Shown in pieces: positions 8,799 through 16,710 of a stretch of 64,000 nt of DNA (position 1 is its first letter; the number at the start of each line of letters is the position of its first letter). The notes under the pieces are model-generated. The model ran no database searches. It was given only the letters and a program-made list of their open reading frames with translations, and was not told where the DNA came from. The translations under genes and the position numbers were made by a program. The stretch comes from Ruminococcus sp. (lineage in GTDB: Bacteria > Bacillota > Clostridia > Oscillospirales > Acutalibacteraceae). The DNA lies in the NCBI GenBank assembly GCA_017457155.1, contig JAFTHZ010000020.1:62001-126000 (forward strand), written 5' to 3'.

Positions 8799-10052
8799 TT
8801 ATGTTATCTCGTTTTTCTCTTCGTTAAGCTTTGAGAAGAGGAACAGCTGTTCAGAGTACAGGCTTGCCTTGCCTGAGAGCAGGAAACTTGTTATGGCAGC
8901 CAGAGCAAAGAATATGGCGCCGTTTGCACCGAAGAGTTCTATACAAAGAATGATTGTGCCCAAAGGACAGTTAGTCACTCCGCAAAACAGAGAAGCGATT
9001 CCTACCGCAGCGCCAAAGGCAGGGCTCATACCGATAAGCAAAGCAACAGTGGCACCCATACTGGCACCGATAAACATAGTGGGGATAATCTCGCCACCTT
9101 TGTAGCCTGCAGCAACAGTTATTGCGGTGAAGAGTATCTTCAGGAGGAATGCTTCGTAGTTCACTTGATTTTCGGATATGATTCTGTTGATAACATGAAT
9201 TCCTCCGCCATTGTAGTCATCGCTGCCCACAAGGATCGTGAGCAGTACAACGACAGCACCGCCAACGGCTATCCGTAGAAAATCATTCTTCAGATACTTT
9301 CTCATTATCTTCTCAGCGTAGTGCAGGCAACTGCAGAACAGCATGCTGACCAGCGCTCCTGCTATTGCAATGATAAGTACCTTCAGCATGGTCTCAATGT
9401 TAAGACCCGGAATGTTTTCAATGTAAAACCTCTCGGGTGCTACTCCCAAGATATTGGCAACGCTGTACGCGGTGACACTTGAGATTATGCAGGGGAAGAA
9501 GGCCGCAGAGCAAATCTGGCCGACACTTATAACCTCGATAACAAATATACAAGCTCCGAGCGGTGTTCCAAATAATGCCGAGAACACAGCCCCCATTCCG
9601 CACATTGTCAGAATATGCTGGGATTTTTCGTCCAGACGGAAGGTCTTGCTCAGAAGTGCTGAAAGGCTTCCTCCTAACTGGAGGGCAGCACCCTCACGTC
9701 CTGCAGATCCGCCGAACAGATGGGTAATAACAGATCCCAGAAAAACAGCAGGCAACAATAGGGTAGGAACCTTGCTGTCTCCGCGGACACTTTTCAGCAC
9801 CTGATTTGTGCCTACGTCCGTGACCTTGCATAGCTTGTATATTCCGACAGATACAAGACCTCCTATAGGCAGAAGGAGAATAAGCCAAGGATTAGAGCCT
9901 CTCAGCTCGGTCACAAATTCAACAGATTTTGAGAACGCGGTTCCAACCAGTCCGCAAACAAGTCCCACGGCTATTCCAAGCAGCAGCCAACGGAGAAAAG
10001 CAACAGAGTATTCTATTGTTTTTTTCAGAGTAATGCTTAATGAGTTTTTCAT
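8799..10052 (-). CDS. ClC-family chloride/anion channel or antiporter
   Basis: Membrane protein of 417 residues with the ClC motifs GSAGREGAALQLG (about 113-125; the selectivity-filter GREGP has Ala in place of Pro) and a KGGEIIPTMFIGASMG segment near 320 that matches the GxFxP filter region (here GEIIPTMF). Multiple hydrophobic helices span the whole length and no CBS domain follows, so it is the short bacterial form. Bacterial relatives are Cl-/H+ exchangers used in acid resistance, or F- exporters (CLC-F); I cannot discriminate between them. Monocistronic. Confidence 0.88.
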   Translation of the reverse strand: MKNSLSITLKKTIEYSVAFLRWLLLGIAVGLVCGLVGTAFSKSVEFVTELRGSNPWLILLLPIGGLVSVGIYKLCKVTDVGTNQVLKSVRGDSKVPTLLLPAVFLGSVITHLFGGSAGREGAALQLGGSLSALLSKTFRLDEKSQHILTMCGMGAVFSALFGTPLGACIFVIEVISVGQICSAAFFPCIISSVTAYSVANILGVAPERFYIENIPGLNIETMLKVLIIAIAGALVSMLFCSCLHYAEKIMRKYLKNDFLRIAVGGAVVVLLTILVGSDDYNGGGIHVINRIISENQVNYEAFLLKILFTAITVAAGYKGGEIIPTMFIGASMGATVALLIGMSPAFGAAVGIASLFCGVTNCPLGTIILCIELFGANGAIFFALAAITSFLLSGKASLYSEQLFLFSKLNEEKNEIT

Positions 10053-10174
10053 ATCTCTGCCGTCCTTATCAATTTCGACTGATTATATCACAAATTGAAT
10101 TATTAATCAAGGGAACAGGGGAGTTTTAAGCTTTATATATAATATTCTGCAGCAGTGATATTGTGGCAGAAAAA

Positions 10175-10200
10175 AGGACAGGTTCATATGAACCTGTCCT
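10175..10200 (-). terminator. Terminator of putP-like gene
   Basis: A 26-base perfect palindrome (13-bp arms, no separate loop) just past the symporter stop. On the minus strand it is followed by a run of T, as expected for an intrinsic terminator. Confidence 0.85.
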
Positions 10201-10206
10201 GAATTA

Positions 10207-11754
10207 TTATGCTTTGATTTTTTTGTTTACTGCGTCAAATGTTTTGGTGATTTCCTTCTCGGGTGCCTTTGTCAGGAGGCTGACAACTACAATTGCAACA
10301 CATGCGAGAATAAATGCGGGCAGCAGTTCATAGAAGTCCAGGATAGTACCCACAAAGATGTTTCTGATAACAAGCTTCCATACCAGCACGGTAATTCCAC
10401 CTGCAAGCATTCCTGCCAGCGCGCCCCATTTTGTGGTGCGCTTCCAGAAAAGAGCAAACAGCATAACAGGACCAAACACAGCGCCAAAGCCTGCCCATGC
10501 AAAGGAAACAATCTGGAAAACAGAGCTGTTGGGGTCTCTTGCCATGAATACAGCAATAATAGAAATTACGATAACTGATATACGGGCAATCCAAAGAGAA
10601 GCCTTCTGGGACAATTTAATGCGGAAGGTTTCCTCAATCAGATTCTGAGAGATGCTTGATGCAGCAGCCAGAAGCTGTGAGTCAGCAGTAGACATTGTAG
10701 AGGCAAGGATACCTGCCAGAATGATACCTGCAACAACAGCAGGAATGTATCCGTACTCACTGATAACTCTTGCGATATCAACGATAATGGTTTCTGCAGC
10801 AGAGGCATCTGCGTATGTTGGGAGGATGCCGCTCTTCATCAGAGAGTACCCTGTGATTCCGATTACAACAGCAACACCCATGGAAATTACAACCCATACT
10901 GATGCTACACGACGAGAGGTCTTCAGCTTGTTCTCATCCTCAATGGCCATGAATCTGAGCAGAATATGGGGCATACCAAAGTAACCCAGGCCCCATGCGA
11001 GTGTTGATGCAACAGAGAGTGCACCATAGCTTGAGGTTGTGCCTGAGGCAACATCAAAACCCTTGAACAGATCCATATATCCATCAAGCTGAGATACATT
11101 TGCAAATATGTTGTCAAATCCATGCATAACTGCTTCGCTGAATCCAAGCACAACGAAGAGCGCAATGGTCATAACGATACTCTGAATGAAGTCTGTTGTG
11201 GAAGCAGCGAGGAATCCGCCCAGAGTACAGTACAGAACAATTACAGCGGCGCTGATAATCATTGCTGTCAGATAATCCATACCAAAAAGTGAGGAGAAGA
11301 GTTTTCCGCAGGCAGCAAAGCCCGAAGCTGTGTAGGGTATGAAGAAAAGTACAATGAATACAGCGGAGATAGCGGTGATTATGTGCTTGTTGTCGCCGAA
11401 TCTCTTGGAGAAAAAGTCAGGCAGTGTTACTGCGTTAATCTTGTGAGAATATACGCGGAGTCTCTTTGCAACTATAAGCCAGTTGATATATGTACCTATA
11501 GCCAGACCCAAAGCTGTCCAGAATGCCTCAGGTATACCTGTCATCAGCGCAACAGCAGGCAATCCCATCAGCAGCCATCCGCTCATATCAGAGGCCTCAG
11601 CACTCATAGCTGTGACTAAGGGACCCAGCTTTCTTCCTCCGAGATAGAAGTCGTCGGAGTTTTTGTTCTTTTTTGTGAATGCAACACCAATCAGTATCAT
11701 TCCCAGCAGGTAAACACCTATGGTACAGAGAATGACAATGTTCTGTGATGTCAT
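10207..11754 (-). CDS. putP: Sodium/proline symporter (SSS family)
   Basis: Sodium:solute symporter of about 515 residues and 12-13 transmembrane segments, the normal length of PutP. Recognisable stretches include the N-terminal DFYLGGRKLGP loop, SGWLLMGLPA near 60 and the C-terminal FGPVMLFALFWKRTT. It should take up proline with Na+. The strong ribosome-binding site aggaggg ends directly at the upstream ATG (11760), leaving no spacing, so I prefer the second ATG at 11754, spaced six bases. No put catabolic gene is adjacent. Confidence 0.9.
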   Translation of the reverse strand: MTSQNIVILCTIGVYLLGMILIGVAFTKKNKNSDDFYLGGRKLGPLVTAMSAEASDMSGWLLMGLPAVALMTGIPEAFWTALGLAIGTYINWLIVAKRLRVYSHKINAVTLPDFFSKRFGDNKHIITAISAVFIVLFFIPYTASGFAACGKLFSSLFGMDYLTAMIISAAVIVLYCTLGGFLAASTTDFIQSIVMTIALFVVLGFSEAVMHGFDNIFANVSQLDGYMDLFKGFDVASGTTSSYGALSVASTLAWGLGYFGMPHILLRFMAIEDENKLKTSRRVASVWVVISMGVAVVIGITGYSLMKSGILPTYADASAAETIIVDIARVISEYGYIPAVVAGIILAGILASTMSTADSQLLAAASSISQNLIEETFRIKLSQKASLWIARISVIVISIIAVFMARDPNSSVFQIVSFAWAGFGAVFGPVMLFALFWKRTTKWGALAGMLAGGITVLVWKLVIRNIFVGTILDFYELLPAFILACVAIVVVSLLTKAPEKEITKTFDAVNKKIKA

Positions 11755-11839
11755 ATTCATCCCTCCTTTTTATTGCTTTACTATGGTAATATATCATAGT
11801 GCGTAGTAAATATCAAGTCCCCATATGAAATACAACAAG

Positions 11840-11864
11840 AAAAGCCACCTTCAAGGTGGCTTTT
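11840..11864 (-). terminator. Terminator of the two-gene XRE regulator operon
   Basis: GC-rich inverted repeat (aaaagccacc and its complement, 5-base loop) overlapping the stop codon of the downstream XRE gene. A T-rich stretch follows it on the minus strand. Confidence 0.85.
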
Positions 11865-12106
11865 TATTTAATTTCTTGCTCTAAGGTTTTGAAAGTGTCG
11901 GTATTGAAGAAATCATAGAGAGAAATCTCCAAGCCGTCACAGAGCTTTTTGAGTGTAACTATTCCTGCGTTATGACTTCCGCCATTGATAATATTCTTAA
12001 GGGTTGAGGGCGGAACAGCAGAGATTCGAGCAAGAGCATTAACGGATAAATTCTTCGTTTCACAGAGTTCGAGTAATCTATTAGCAACAGCTTTGCGTGT
12101 ATCCAT
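11864..12106 (-). CDS. Small XRE/Cro-like HTH DNA-binding protein
   Basis: An 80-residue protein made almost entirely of a Cro/CI-type helix-turn-helix (about residues 7-66). SVNALARISAVPPSTLKNII forms the DNA-recognition part, and a conserved HNAGIVTLKKLCDGLEISLYDFF segment is typical of short Firmicutes XRE regulators. It lies 23 bases behind another XRE gene and shares its promoter. Inferred role: transcriptional regulator acting at the palindromic operators upstream of the pair. Target genes are unknown apart from likely autoregulation. Confidence 0.8.
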   Translation of the reverse strand: MDTRKAVANRLLELCETKNLSVNALARISAVPPSTLKNIINGGSHNAGIVTLKKLCDGLEISLYDFFNTDTFKTLEQEIK

Positions 12107-12129
12107 AATATTACCTGATGATTTTAGTT

Positions 12130-12327
12130 TTATTTGTCTGATAATTTGAGAATGTAGTCTGTGGTCACACCATAAAATTTTGCAAGTTTGATGAGTATTT
12201 CATCAGTAAGCTGTTGAGTGCCTGTTTCTATATAACTGTATTTTCTTTGAGTAATACCGATAGCTTCGGCGACTTGTGTCTGAGTGAGGTCTCGGTCTTC
12301 TCTTAGGTCTTTAATTCTGTTATCCAT
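12130..12327 (-). CDS. XRE-family HTH repressor, divergent from a Cys-rich small protein
   Basis: A 65-residue Cro/CI-like HTH protein (IKDLREDRDLTQTQVAEAIG, then QRKYSYIETG and a C-terminal KLAKFYGVTTDYIL helix pair). The frame is open to 12375, but I chose the ATG at 12327. It has a GGTGAT ribosome-binding site five bases upstream, and the longer version would have to read through the operator palindromes and a TATAAT (complement of 12343-12348). It is transcribed divergently from the gene at 12414 across two inverted repeats, the classical layout of a self-regulating repressor. Confidence 0.82.
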   Translation of the reverse strand: MDNRIKDLREDRDLTQTQVAEAIGITQRKYSYIETGTQQLTDEILIKLAKFYGVTTDYILKLSDK

Positions 12328-12350
12328 ATAATCACCAACTGTATTATATG

Positions 12351-12369
12351 ATAGATAAATTTTATCTAT
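12351..12369. promoter_or_regulatory. Operator palindrome 1 of the divergent XRE module
   Basis: A perfect 19-base palindrome (ATAGATAAA-T-TTTATCTAT). It sits between the minus-strand −10 of the XRE gene and the −35 of the divergent gene, and is a likely repressor binding site. It shares the TAGATA/TATCTA core with the second operator. Confidence 0.75.
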
Positions 12370-12397
12370 TGACATTTAGATAGATATTATCTAAACT
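12369..12397 (+). promoter_or_regulatory. Promoter with embedded operator 2 for the Cys-rich small protein
   Basis: TTGACA (12369-12374), a 17-base spacer and TAAACT (12392-12397). The spacer and −10 contain a second inverted repeat (TTTAGATA, 5-base gap, TATCTAAA; 12375-12395). A protein bound there would block this promoter directly. Confidence 0.7.
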
Positions 12398-12413
12398 AAT
12401 ATGTGGTGATGAT

Positions 12414-12620
12414 ATGATTATTGATGTTACAGGAATAGAACTGACTCCCGGGAACAATGGGGAAGACTGCAAAGGCAACGGAAAACACTTTGATGAAAAG
12501 AGTAATCTAATAGAGTGCTGTTGTGATGAGTGTGATTATTTACTATGCTGTACATCGGATAATATTGATTGTAATCAGTGTTTAGAGACGGATTGTCCAA
12601 GAAAAGTGAAGAAGCGATAA
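12414..12620 (+). CDS. Small Cys-rich protein, uncharacterised
   Basis: A 68-residue acidic protein with ten cysteines, clustered as ECCCDECDYLLCC, then CNQC and a CPRK near the end. This suggests a metal-binding or knuckle-like fold. It has no signal peptide and no family I recognise. It has its own consensus-like promoter with two operators, a GGTGAT ribosome-binding site and a terminator. It is divergent from the XRE pair, so it is the obvious regulated target of that repressor. A role as toxin, antitoxin or metal sensor is possible but unsupported. Confidence 0.7.
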   Translation: MIIDVTGIELTPGNNGEDCKGNGKHFDEKSNLIECCCDECDYLLCCTSDNIDCNQCLETDCPRKVKKR

Positions 12621-12623
12621 AAC

Positions 12624-12660
12624 AAGCCTGTACAGGGAATACACACCTCTGTACAGGCTT
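12624..12660 (+). terminator. Terminator of the Cys-rich small protein gene
   Basis: Inverted repeat AAGCCTGTACAG with its exact complement 13 bases later, followed by an AT-rich tail (atttatttta). Confidence 0.8.
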
Positions 12661-12710
12661 ATTTATTTTAGTGTGATGCGACTTTCACTTTTATCGCGTG
12701 CAAAGAAAAA

Positions 12711-12736
12711 CTCGCAACCGTATATACGATTGCGAG
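12711..12736 (-). terminator. Terminator of tmRNA
   Basis: Minus-strand hairpin CTCGCAA...TTGCGAG followed by TTTTTC, located six bases past the tmRNA CCA end. Confidence 0.85.
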
Positions 12737-12741
12737 AATAA

Positions 12742-13086
12742 TGGTGGAGGCGAGGAGAATCGAACTCCTGTCCGAAAATCACGCGCCACAGCTTTCTACG
12801 GGTGTAGTTGTCGTATTAGTCTTTCCGCGCTGAAACTCCCGACAACGGGATTGTCAGCGGGGCAACTCCTGATTGATGACAGAGGTCAGAGTGCTCCTCT
12901 GTTCACCTTTACCGCTGTTCGACGCCCAAGCCGAGGCCGCGGTACTCCTCGGTTGGACGAGCAGCATTAAGCTGCTAAAGCGACTTTATTGTTGTCGATT
13001 ATTTTAAGTTTGCGGATTTTATAGCGGTTCCGCACCGCTACCCGCTTACTGAGGTCTGTGGTCCCCGTCGAAACCATTACGCCCCC
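12742..13086 (-). ncRNA. ssrA: Transfer-messenger RNA (tmRNA)
   Basis: 345-nt tmRNA that rescues stalled ribosomes with SmpB. The 5' end GGGGGCG pairs with CGCCTCC before the encoded CCA (12744-12742). The tRNA-like T-arm GTTCGATTC and the 5' TAATGGTTTCGAC signature are present. By alignment with clostridial tmRNAs, translation resumes at GAC (12996-12994) and encodes the tag DNNKVALAA (12996-12970) before a TAA stop, giving the usual ALAA degradation signal. The smpB gene lies immediately upstream on the same strand. Confidence 0.95.
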
Positions 13087-13122
13087 GTAAGTAGCCCGAA
13101 GCTCGGGCTTGATTGCGTTTTA

Positions 13123-13590
13123 TTAATGTTGGCGCTCTTTCATTGCGCGATCAATGTCCCGCTTTGCAGAGCGTTCTGCCTCTGTGGCACGCTTGTCGTA
13201 GTTTTTCTTACCCTTGCACAGTCCGATCTCAAGCTTGGCTTTGCTGCCCAGAAAATACACCGACAGGGGAATGAGCGCATAACCATCCTGCTTCACAAGA
13301 GAGAAGAGCTTTATGATTTCCTTCTTGTGCATAAGGAGCTTTCTGACTCTCATGGGATCACGATTGAAGATGTTTCCCTGTTCATAGGGGCTCACGTGCA
13401 TACCATTAACGAATATTTCGCCTTCTACAACAGAGCACCAGCTGTCCTTGAGGTTCAGTCTACCCTGACGGATAGACTTGACCTCTGTACCAAAAAGCTC
13501 AATGCCTGCTTCATATTTTTCCTCCACAAAATAGTCGTGATAGGCTTTTTTGTTCTGTGCCACTACTTTAATGTTGCTGTTACTCTTCAC
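13123..13590 (-). CDS. smpB: SsrA-binding protein SmpB
   Basis: 155-residue SmpB of normal length, with the N-terminal [20 protein letters not shown] core, [18 protein letters not shown] and a Lys/Arg-rich C-terminal tail ([19 protein letters not shown]) that enters the mRNA channel. It binds tmRNA and delivers it to stalled ribosomes. Its ATG overlaps the recR stop by four bases, so the two are translationally coupled. The tmRNA gene follows 37 bases downstream, so the protein and its RNA partner are encoded together. Confidence 0.97.
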   Translation of the reverse strand: MKSNSNIKVVAQNKKAYHDYFVEEKYEAGIELFGTEVKSIRQGRLNLKDSWCSVVEGEIFVNGMHVSPYEQGNIFNRDPMRVRKLLMHKKEIIKLFSLVKQDGYALIPLSVYFLGSKAKLEIGLCKGKKNYDKRATEAERSAKRDIDRAMKERQH

Positions 13591-14189
13591 AGTTCACTCC
13601 TGCCTTCCAGGGCGCGGGCGAGAGTAACCTCATCCGCATATTCCAGGTCGCCGCCAACAGGTATTCCGTAGGCGAGTCTGGTGGTTTTGATTCCGAGCGG
13701 CTTCAGCAGTCTGGAGATGTACATGGCGGTGGCATCACCCTCAACCGTGGGATTGGTTGCCATGATAACCTCTGTGACAGCACCATCGTTGAGTCTTGCC
13801 AGCAGCTCTTTGATGTATAGCTGGTCGGGACCCACATTGTTGAGAGGGGAGATAGCTCCATGAAGTACATGGTATGTGCCCTCAAACTCTCTGGTGGCCT
13901 CCATAGCCATTGCATCACGAGGAGACTCTACAACGCAGATGACGGTTTTGTCACGGGACTGGTTTCTGCATACGGGACACAGTTCCTCATCAGAGAAATT
14001 GCAGCAAACTGAGCAGTACTTGATCTTCTCGTGGGCATCCGTAATAGCGGTGGAGAATTCCTTTGCCTGTTCCTTGGACATATTCAGTACATGATATGCA
14101 AGTCGCTGAGCGGTTTTGCTACCGATTCCCGGCAGACTCTCAAACTGGTCGATAAGCTTAGCCAGAGGGGGAATGTTGTAGACTGCCAT
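13587..14189 (-). CDS. recR: Recombination mediator protein RecR
   Basis: 200-residue RecR acting with RecF/RecO in loading RecA at gaps. It shows the helix-hairpin-helix ([17 protein letters not shown]), a four-Cys zinc finger (C, C, CPVC near residues 55-70) and a TOPRIM domain ([16 protein letters not shown]). I chose the ATG at 14189: it gives the standard protein length and standard N-terminus, while a longer open frame to 14291 overlaps ybaB and adds unrelated residues. It starts one base after the ybaB stop. Confidence 0.96.
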   Translation of the reverse strand: MAVYNIPPLAKLIDQFESLPGIGSKTAQRLAYHVLNMSKEQAKEFSTAITDAHEKIKYCSVCCNFSDEELCPVCRNQSRDKTVICVVESPRDAMAMEATREFEGTYHVLHGAISPLNNVGPDQLYIKELLARLNDGAVTEVIMATNPTVEGDATAMYISRLLKPLGIKTTRLAYGIPVGGDLEYADEVTLARALEGRSEL

Positions 14190-14190
14190 A

Positions 14191-14544
14191 TCAGAACAGT
14201 CCGGGTATATTACCCAGTCCTCCGGAGATAGCCTCCATCTTCTGCTCCTTGTCCTGAGCAGCACTGCGCAGAGCCTCGTTGACTGCAGCAAGAACCAGAT
14301 CAGACAACATCTCTACATCCTCGGGATCAACAACATCCTGAGAAATCTCAATGGATTTAACCTCCATTTTGCCTGTGGCAATAACCTTTACTGCGCCGCC
14401 GCCTGCAGCTGCTTCATATTCTGTGGCCTCCAGTTCAGCTGTTGTGGCTTCCATCTGAGCCTGCATCTTCTGAGCCTGCTTTGCAAGCTGCTGAATGTTT
14501 GAGGGACCGCCTGAACCGTATCCCTGAGGTAATCTTGCTTTCAT
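14191..14544 (-). CDS. ybaB: YbaB/EbfC nucleoid-associated protein
   Basis: 117-residue YbaB/EbfC family DNA-binding protein. It has the amphipathic [21 protein letters not shown] helix, a Gly/Ala-rich GGGAVKV strand and a C-terminal helical part. The gene order dnaX-ybaB-recR is conserved across bacteria. The protein binds DNA as a tweezer-shaped dimer; the precise function remains unclear. Confidence 0.95.
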   Translation of the reverse strand: MKARLPQGYGSGGPSNIQQLAKQAQKMQAQMEATTAELEATEYEAAAGGGAVKVIATGKMEVKSIEISQDVVDPEDVEMLSDLVLAAVNEALRSAAQDKEQKMEAISGGLGNIPGLF

Positions 14545-14605
14545 AGTTATACTCCTTATTATTGTAAATTATTGTATAGTTTATTCAGAAAATTCTATAA
14601 TAGAA

Positions 14606-16372
14606 TTATTCTTCGATAACACTGACTCCGTTAGTCTTCAGGTCGCCGATAAGCTTATCCAATGGATCTGCTTCTTCTGCTTTTTCTTCTTCAGGTTTTC
14701 TATAGGGTCCGAGGATATACCTCTTGCCAGTTATTTCCTGAACAGCTTTTCTCAGATTATCCCTCTGAGATGAGCTCTGAAGAAGCTTGAAGGGAATATC
14801 AGACTCTGCATCTATCAGCAGATAATCTCCGCTTTCATAGGCCAGAGTGCCCTCAAACGCAAGAGAGATAGCCTTTGAATATTGTTTGAGGTTAGCAACC
14901 ACTTCAGGCCAGGAGTGAAGGGGAGTGGCAGCATTCATAATGCTGTCCATATCTGCCTTCGTTCTGGTCTTCGGTTTCTGTGTTGGGGCAGGTGAGGTGA
15001 CCTCTGCTTTTGTGGGAGAAGTCTCTTGTGTGGTCGCCTTTGGTTCTTCGGCTTTTATTTCCTGAGTTGTTACAGGTTCAGGCCTGTTCTCTGCAGCGGA
15101 ACGAGAGGGTACAGGTGTGCTTTCGTCAGCTTTTGGAACTTCAGACTTCTGTTCTGTTGCCACAGGTGCGGGAGCAGGAGCGCTCTGTGTTGATCCTTGT
15201 GTAGCAGCTACAGCAGGAGCAGCACATCTGACTGCTTTTTCCAGAGCTGTGATTCTAGAAAGAAGAGATTCGATAGATGCATCCAGCTCGGGAGCACTCA
15301 GCTTCACAAGTGCAATCTCAAGCTCGATTCTGTTGTCAGAACCCTTGCTCATTCTTTCGTAAGTGTTCTGGAGCACATCCATTGCATATACGATATCTGC
15401 AAGAGACAGGAGCTGAGCCTGATCATAGGAAAGTTCAAATTCACTGTCAGACATTACAACCAACTCTCTGGGATTTCTGACAGTTTTGATAAGCATAAGA
15501 CTGCGATAGTGACTGATAAGTTCATCGCATAGCCTGGACATATCCTTGGAGTCGTTGTAAAGCTTGTTGAGAATAGAGATAGCTTTTTCGCTGTTTTTGT
15601 TTACACAGGATGAAGCCAGGTCCAGCAGATAGTCCTTCTGTGCCAGTCCTGCAGCACGTCTGACAATATCTGCATCCACGTCCTTTGAGAGGGAGAGGCA
15701 TCTGTCAAGCAGCGACAGAGCATCTCTGACGGCTCCGTCAGCAATAACTGCGATAAGCAGTGCAGCTTCGTCGGATATATCAGCGCCCTCTGACTCGGTG
15801 ACAAATCTGATTCTGTCGGCCATATCGTTGGCATTGATTCTGTGGAAGTCGAAGCGCTGACAACGGGACAGGATGGTTGCAGGGAGCTTGTGGACCTCTG
15901 TTGTCGCCAGAATGAAGATTATATGTTCGGGTGGCTCCTCAAGGGTTTTCAGCAGGGCATTGAATGCCTCCGAGGTGAGCATATGAACCTCATCGATAAT
16001 GAATACTCTGTACTTGCCTCGCTCCGGTGTATATGAAACTTTTTCGGTAATATCTCTGATGTCGTCAATGCGTCGATTTGATGCAGCATCCATCTCAACA
16101 ACATCAAAAATCTCTCCTGAGTCGATACCCTTACAGATCTCACACTCGCAGCAGGGCTCACCGTTTTGTGGATTGAGACAGTTGACTGCCTTGGAGAGGA
16201 TTTTTGCGCAGGAGGTTTTGCCTGTTCCTCTTGTACCTGTGAACAGATATGCGTGATTGATCCTGCCGGACTTAAGCTCATTCTTCAGAGTTATTGTGAC
16301 CTGGGGCTGACCCACTACATCGTCAAAGGTTTTGGGACGGTATTTTCTATACAGTACCTGATAAACAGACAT
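14606..16372 (-). CDS. dnaX: DNA polymerase III subunit gamma/tau
   Basis: 588-residue clamp-loader ATPase. It begins YQVLYRKYRPKTFDDVVGQ, has Walker A GTRGTGKTSCAK near residue 46, a zinc-binding Cys cluster (about 65-83), Walker B IIDEVHML and the SRC motif ILSRCQRFDF. A Pro/Ala/Thr/Glu-rich linker (about 385-470) connects to a C-terminal tau-like domain. It loads the sliding clamp in replication. I did not find a convincing slippery sequence for gamma production. It heads the dnaX-ybaB-recR-smpB block and follows the SRP RNA gene. Confidence 0.97.
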   Translation of the reverse strand: MSVYQVLYRKYRPKTFDDVVGQPQVTITLKNELKSGRINHAYLFTGTRGTGKTSCAKILSKAVNCLNPQNGEPCCECEICKGIDSGEIFDVVEMDAASNRRIDDIRDITEKVSYTPERGKYRVFIIDEVHMLTSEAFNALLKTLEEPPEHIIFILATTEVHKLPATILSRCQRFDFHRINANDMADRIRFVTESEGADISDEAALLIAVIADGAVRDALSLLDRCLSLSKDVDADIVRRAAGLAQKDYLLDLASSCVNKNSEKAISILNKLYNDSKDMSRLCDELISHYRSLMLIKTVRNPRELVVMSDSEFELSYDQAQLLSLADIVYAMDVLQNTYERMSKGSDNRIELEIALVKLSAPELDASIESLLSRITALEKAVRCAAPAVAATQGSTQSAPAPAPVATEQKSEVPKADESTPVPSRSAAENRPEPVTTQEIKAEEPKATTQETSPTKAEVTSPAPTQKPKTRTKADMDSIMNAATPLHSWPEVVANLKQYSKAISLAFEGTLAYESGDYLLIDAESDIPFKLLQSSSQRDNLRKAVQEITGKRYILGPYRKPEEEKAEEADPLDKLIGDLKTNGVSVIEE

Positions 16373-16400
16373 ACTCTCACCTCAATTCATATCAAAAAAT

Positions 16401-16557
16401 GCAAGCGTAGATTCATTTACATAATCGAACGACAGACTTACTATATCGCATCAAGAAAACTGCTTAATGCTGCTCGGTTCCCCGCCTGACATGGTTCACA
16501 GGCCTCAATCGTACAGGGCCTGCCGCTCGATTATATAAACGAAAGACTGTTGCTTGC
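16401..16557 (-). ncRNA. ffs: Signal recognition particle RNA, bacterial
   Basis: On the minus strand the conserved domain IV core is present (CCATGTCAGGCGGGGAACC followed by GAGCAGCATTAAG). This is the Ffh-binding loop of SRP RNA. Complementary ends close a long rod (GCAAGC at 16557-16552 with GCTTGC at 16406-16401, and TATATAATCGA with TCGATTATGTA further in). A T-run (16400-16394) follows directly, so the rod also serves as terminator. Estimated length is about 157 nt; ends are inferred from pairing. Confidence 0.9.
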
Positions 16558-16656
16558 ATTCACAACAGCTATTATACCACATCAAAAAAACAAAAGCAAT
16601 AGAAAAAACAGTATATTATTCCTTATATTTTTGATATTCAATAGTGAGCAAACAGA

Positions 16657-16690
16657 AAGCCGTGCCTTCGTTTTTGTGAAAGCACGGCTT
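16657..16690 (-). terminator. Terminator of the glycogen operon
   Basis: Hairpin with a 9-bp core (aagccgtgc/gcacggctt) after the glgA stop. On the minus strand it is followed by a T-rich stretch interrupted by C and G. Confidence 0.65.
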
Positions 16691-16710
16691 GTTATTTGTT
16701 AAACTTCGGA

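Noticed and set aside
12130..12620. XRE pair plus Cys-rich protein as a remnant prophage
   Set aside because: No integrase, structural or lysis genes, no attachment-site duplication, and flanks are ordinary chromosomal genes; kept only as a small regulatory module.
12698..12970. Plus-strand frame of 90 residues over the tmRNA gene
   Set aside because: It is the complement of tmRNA, whose ends, tRNA-like domain and tag are clear; not a protein gene.
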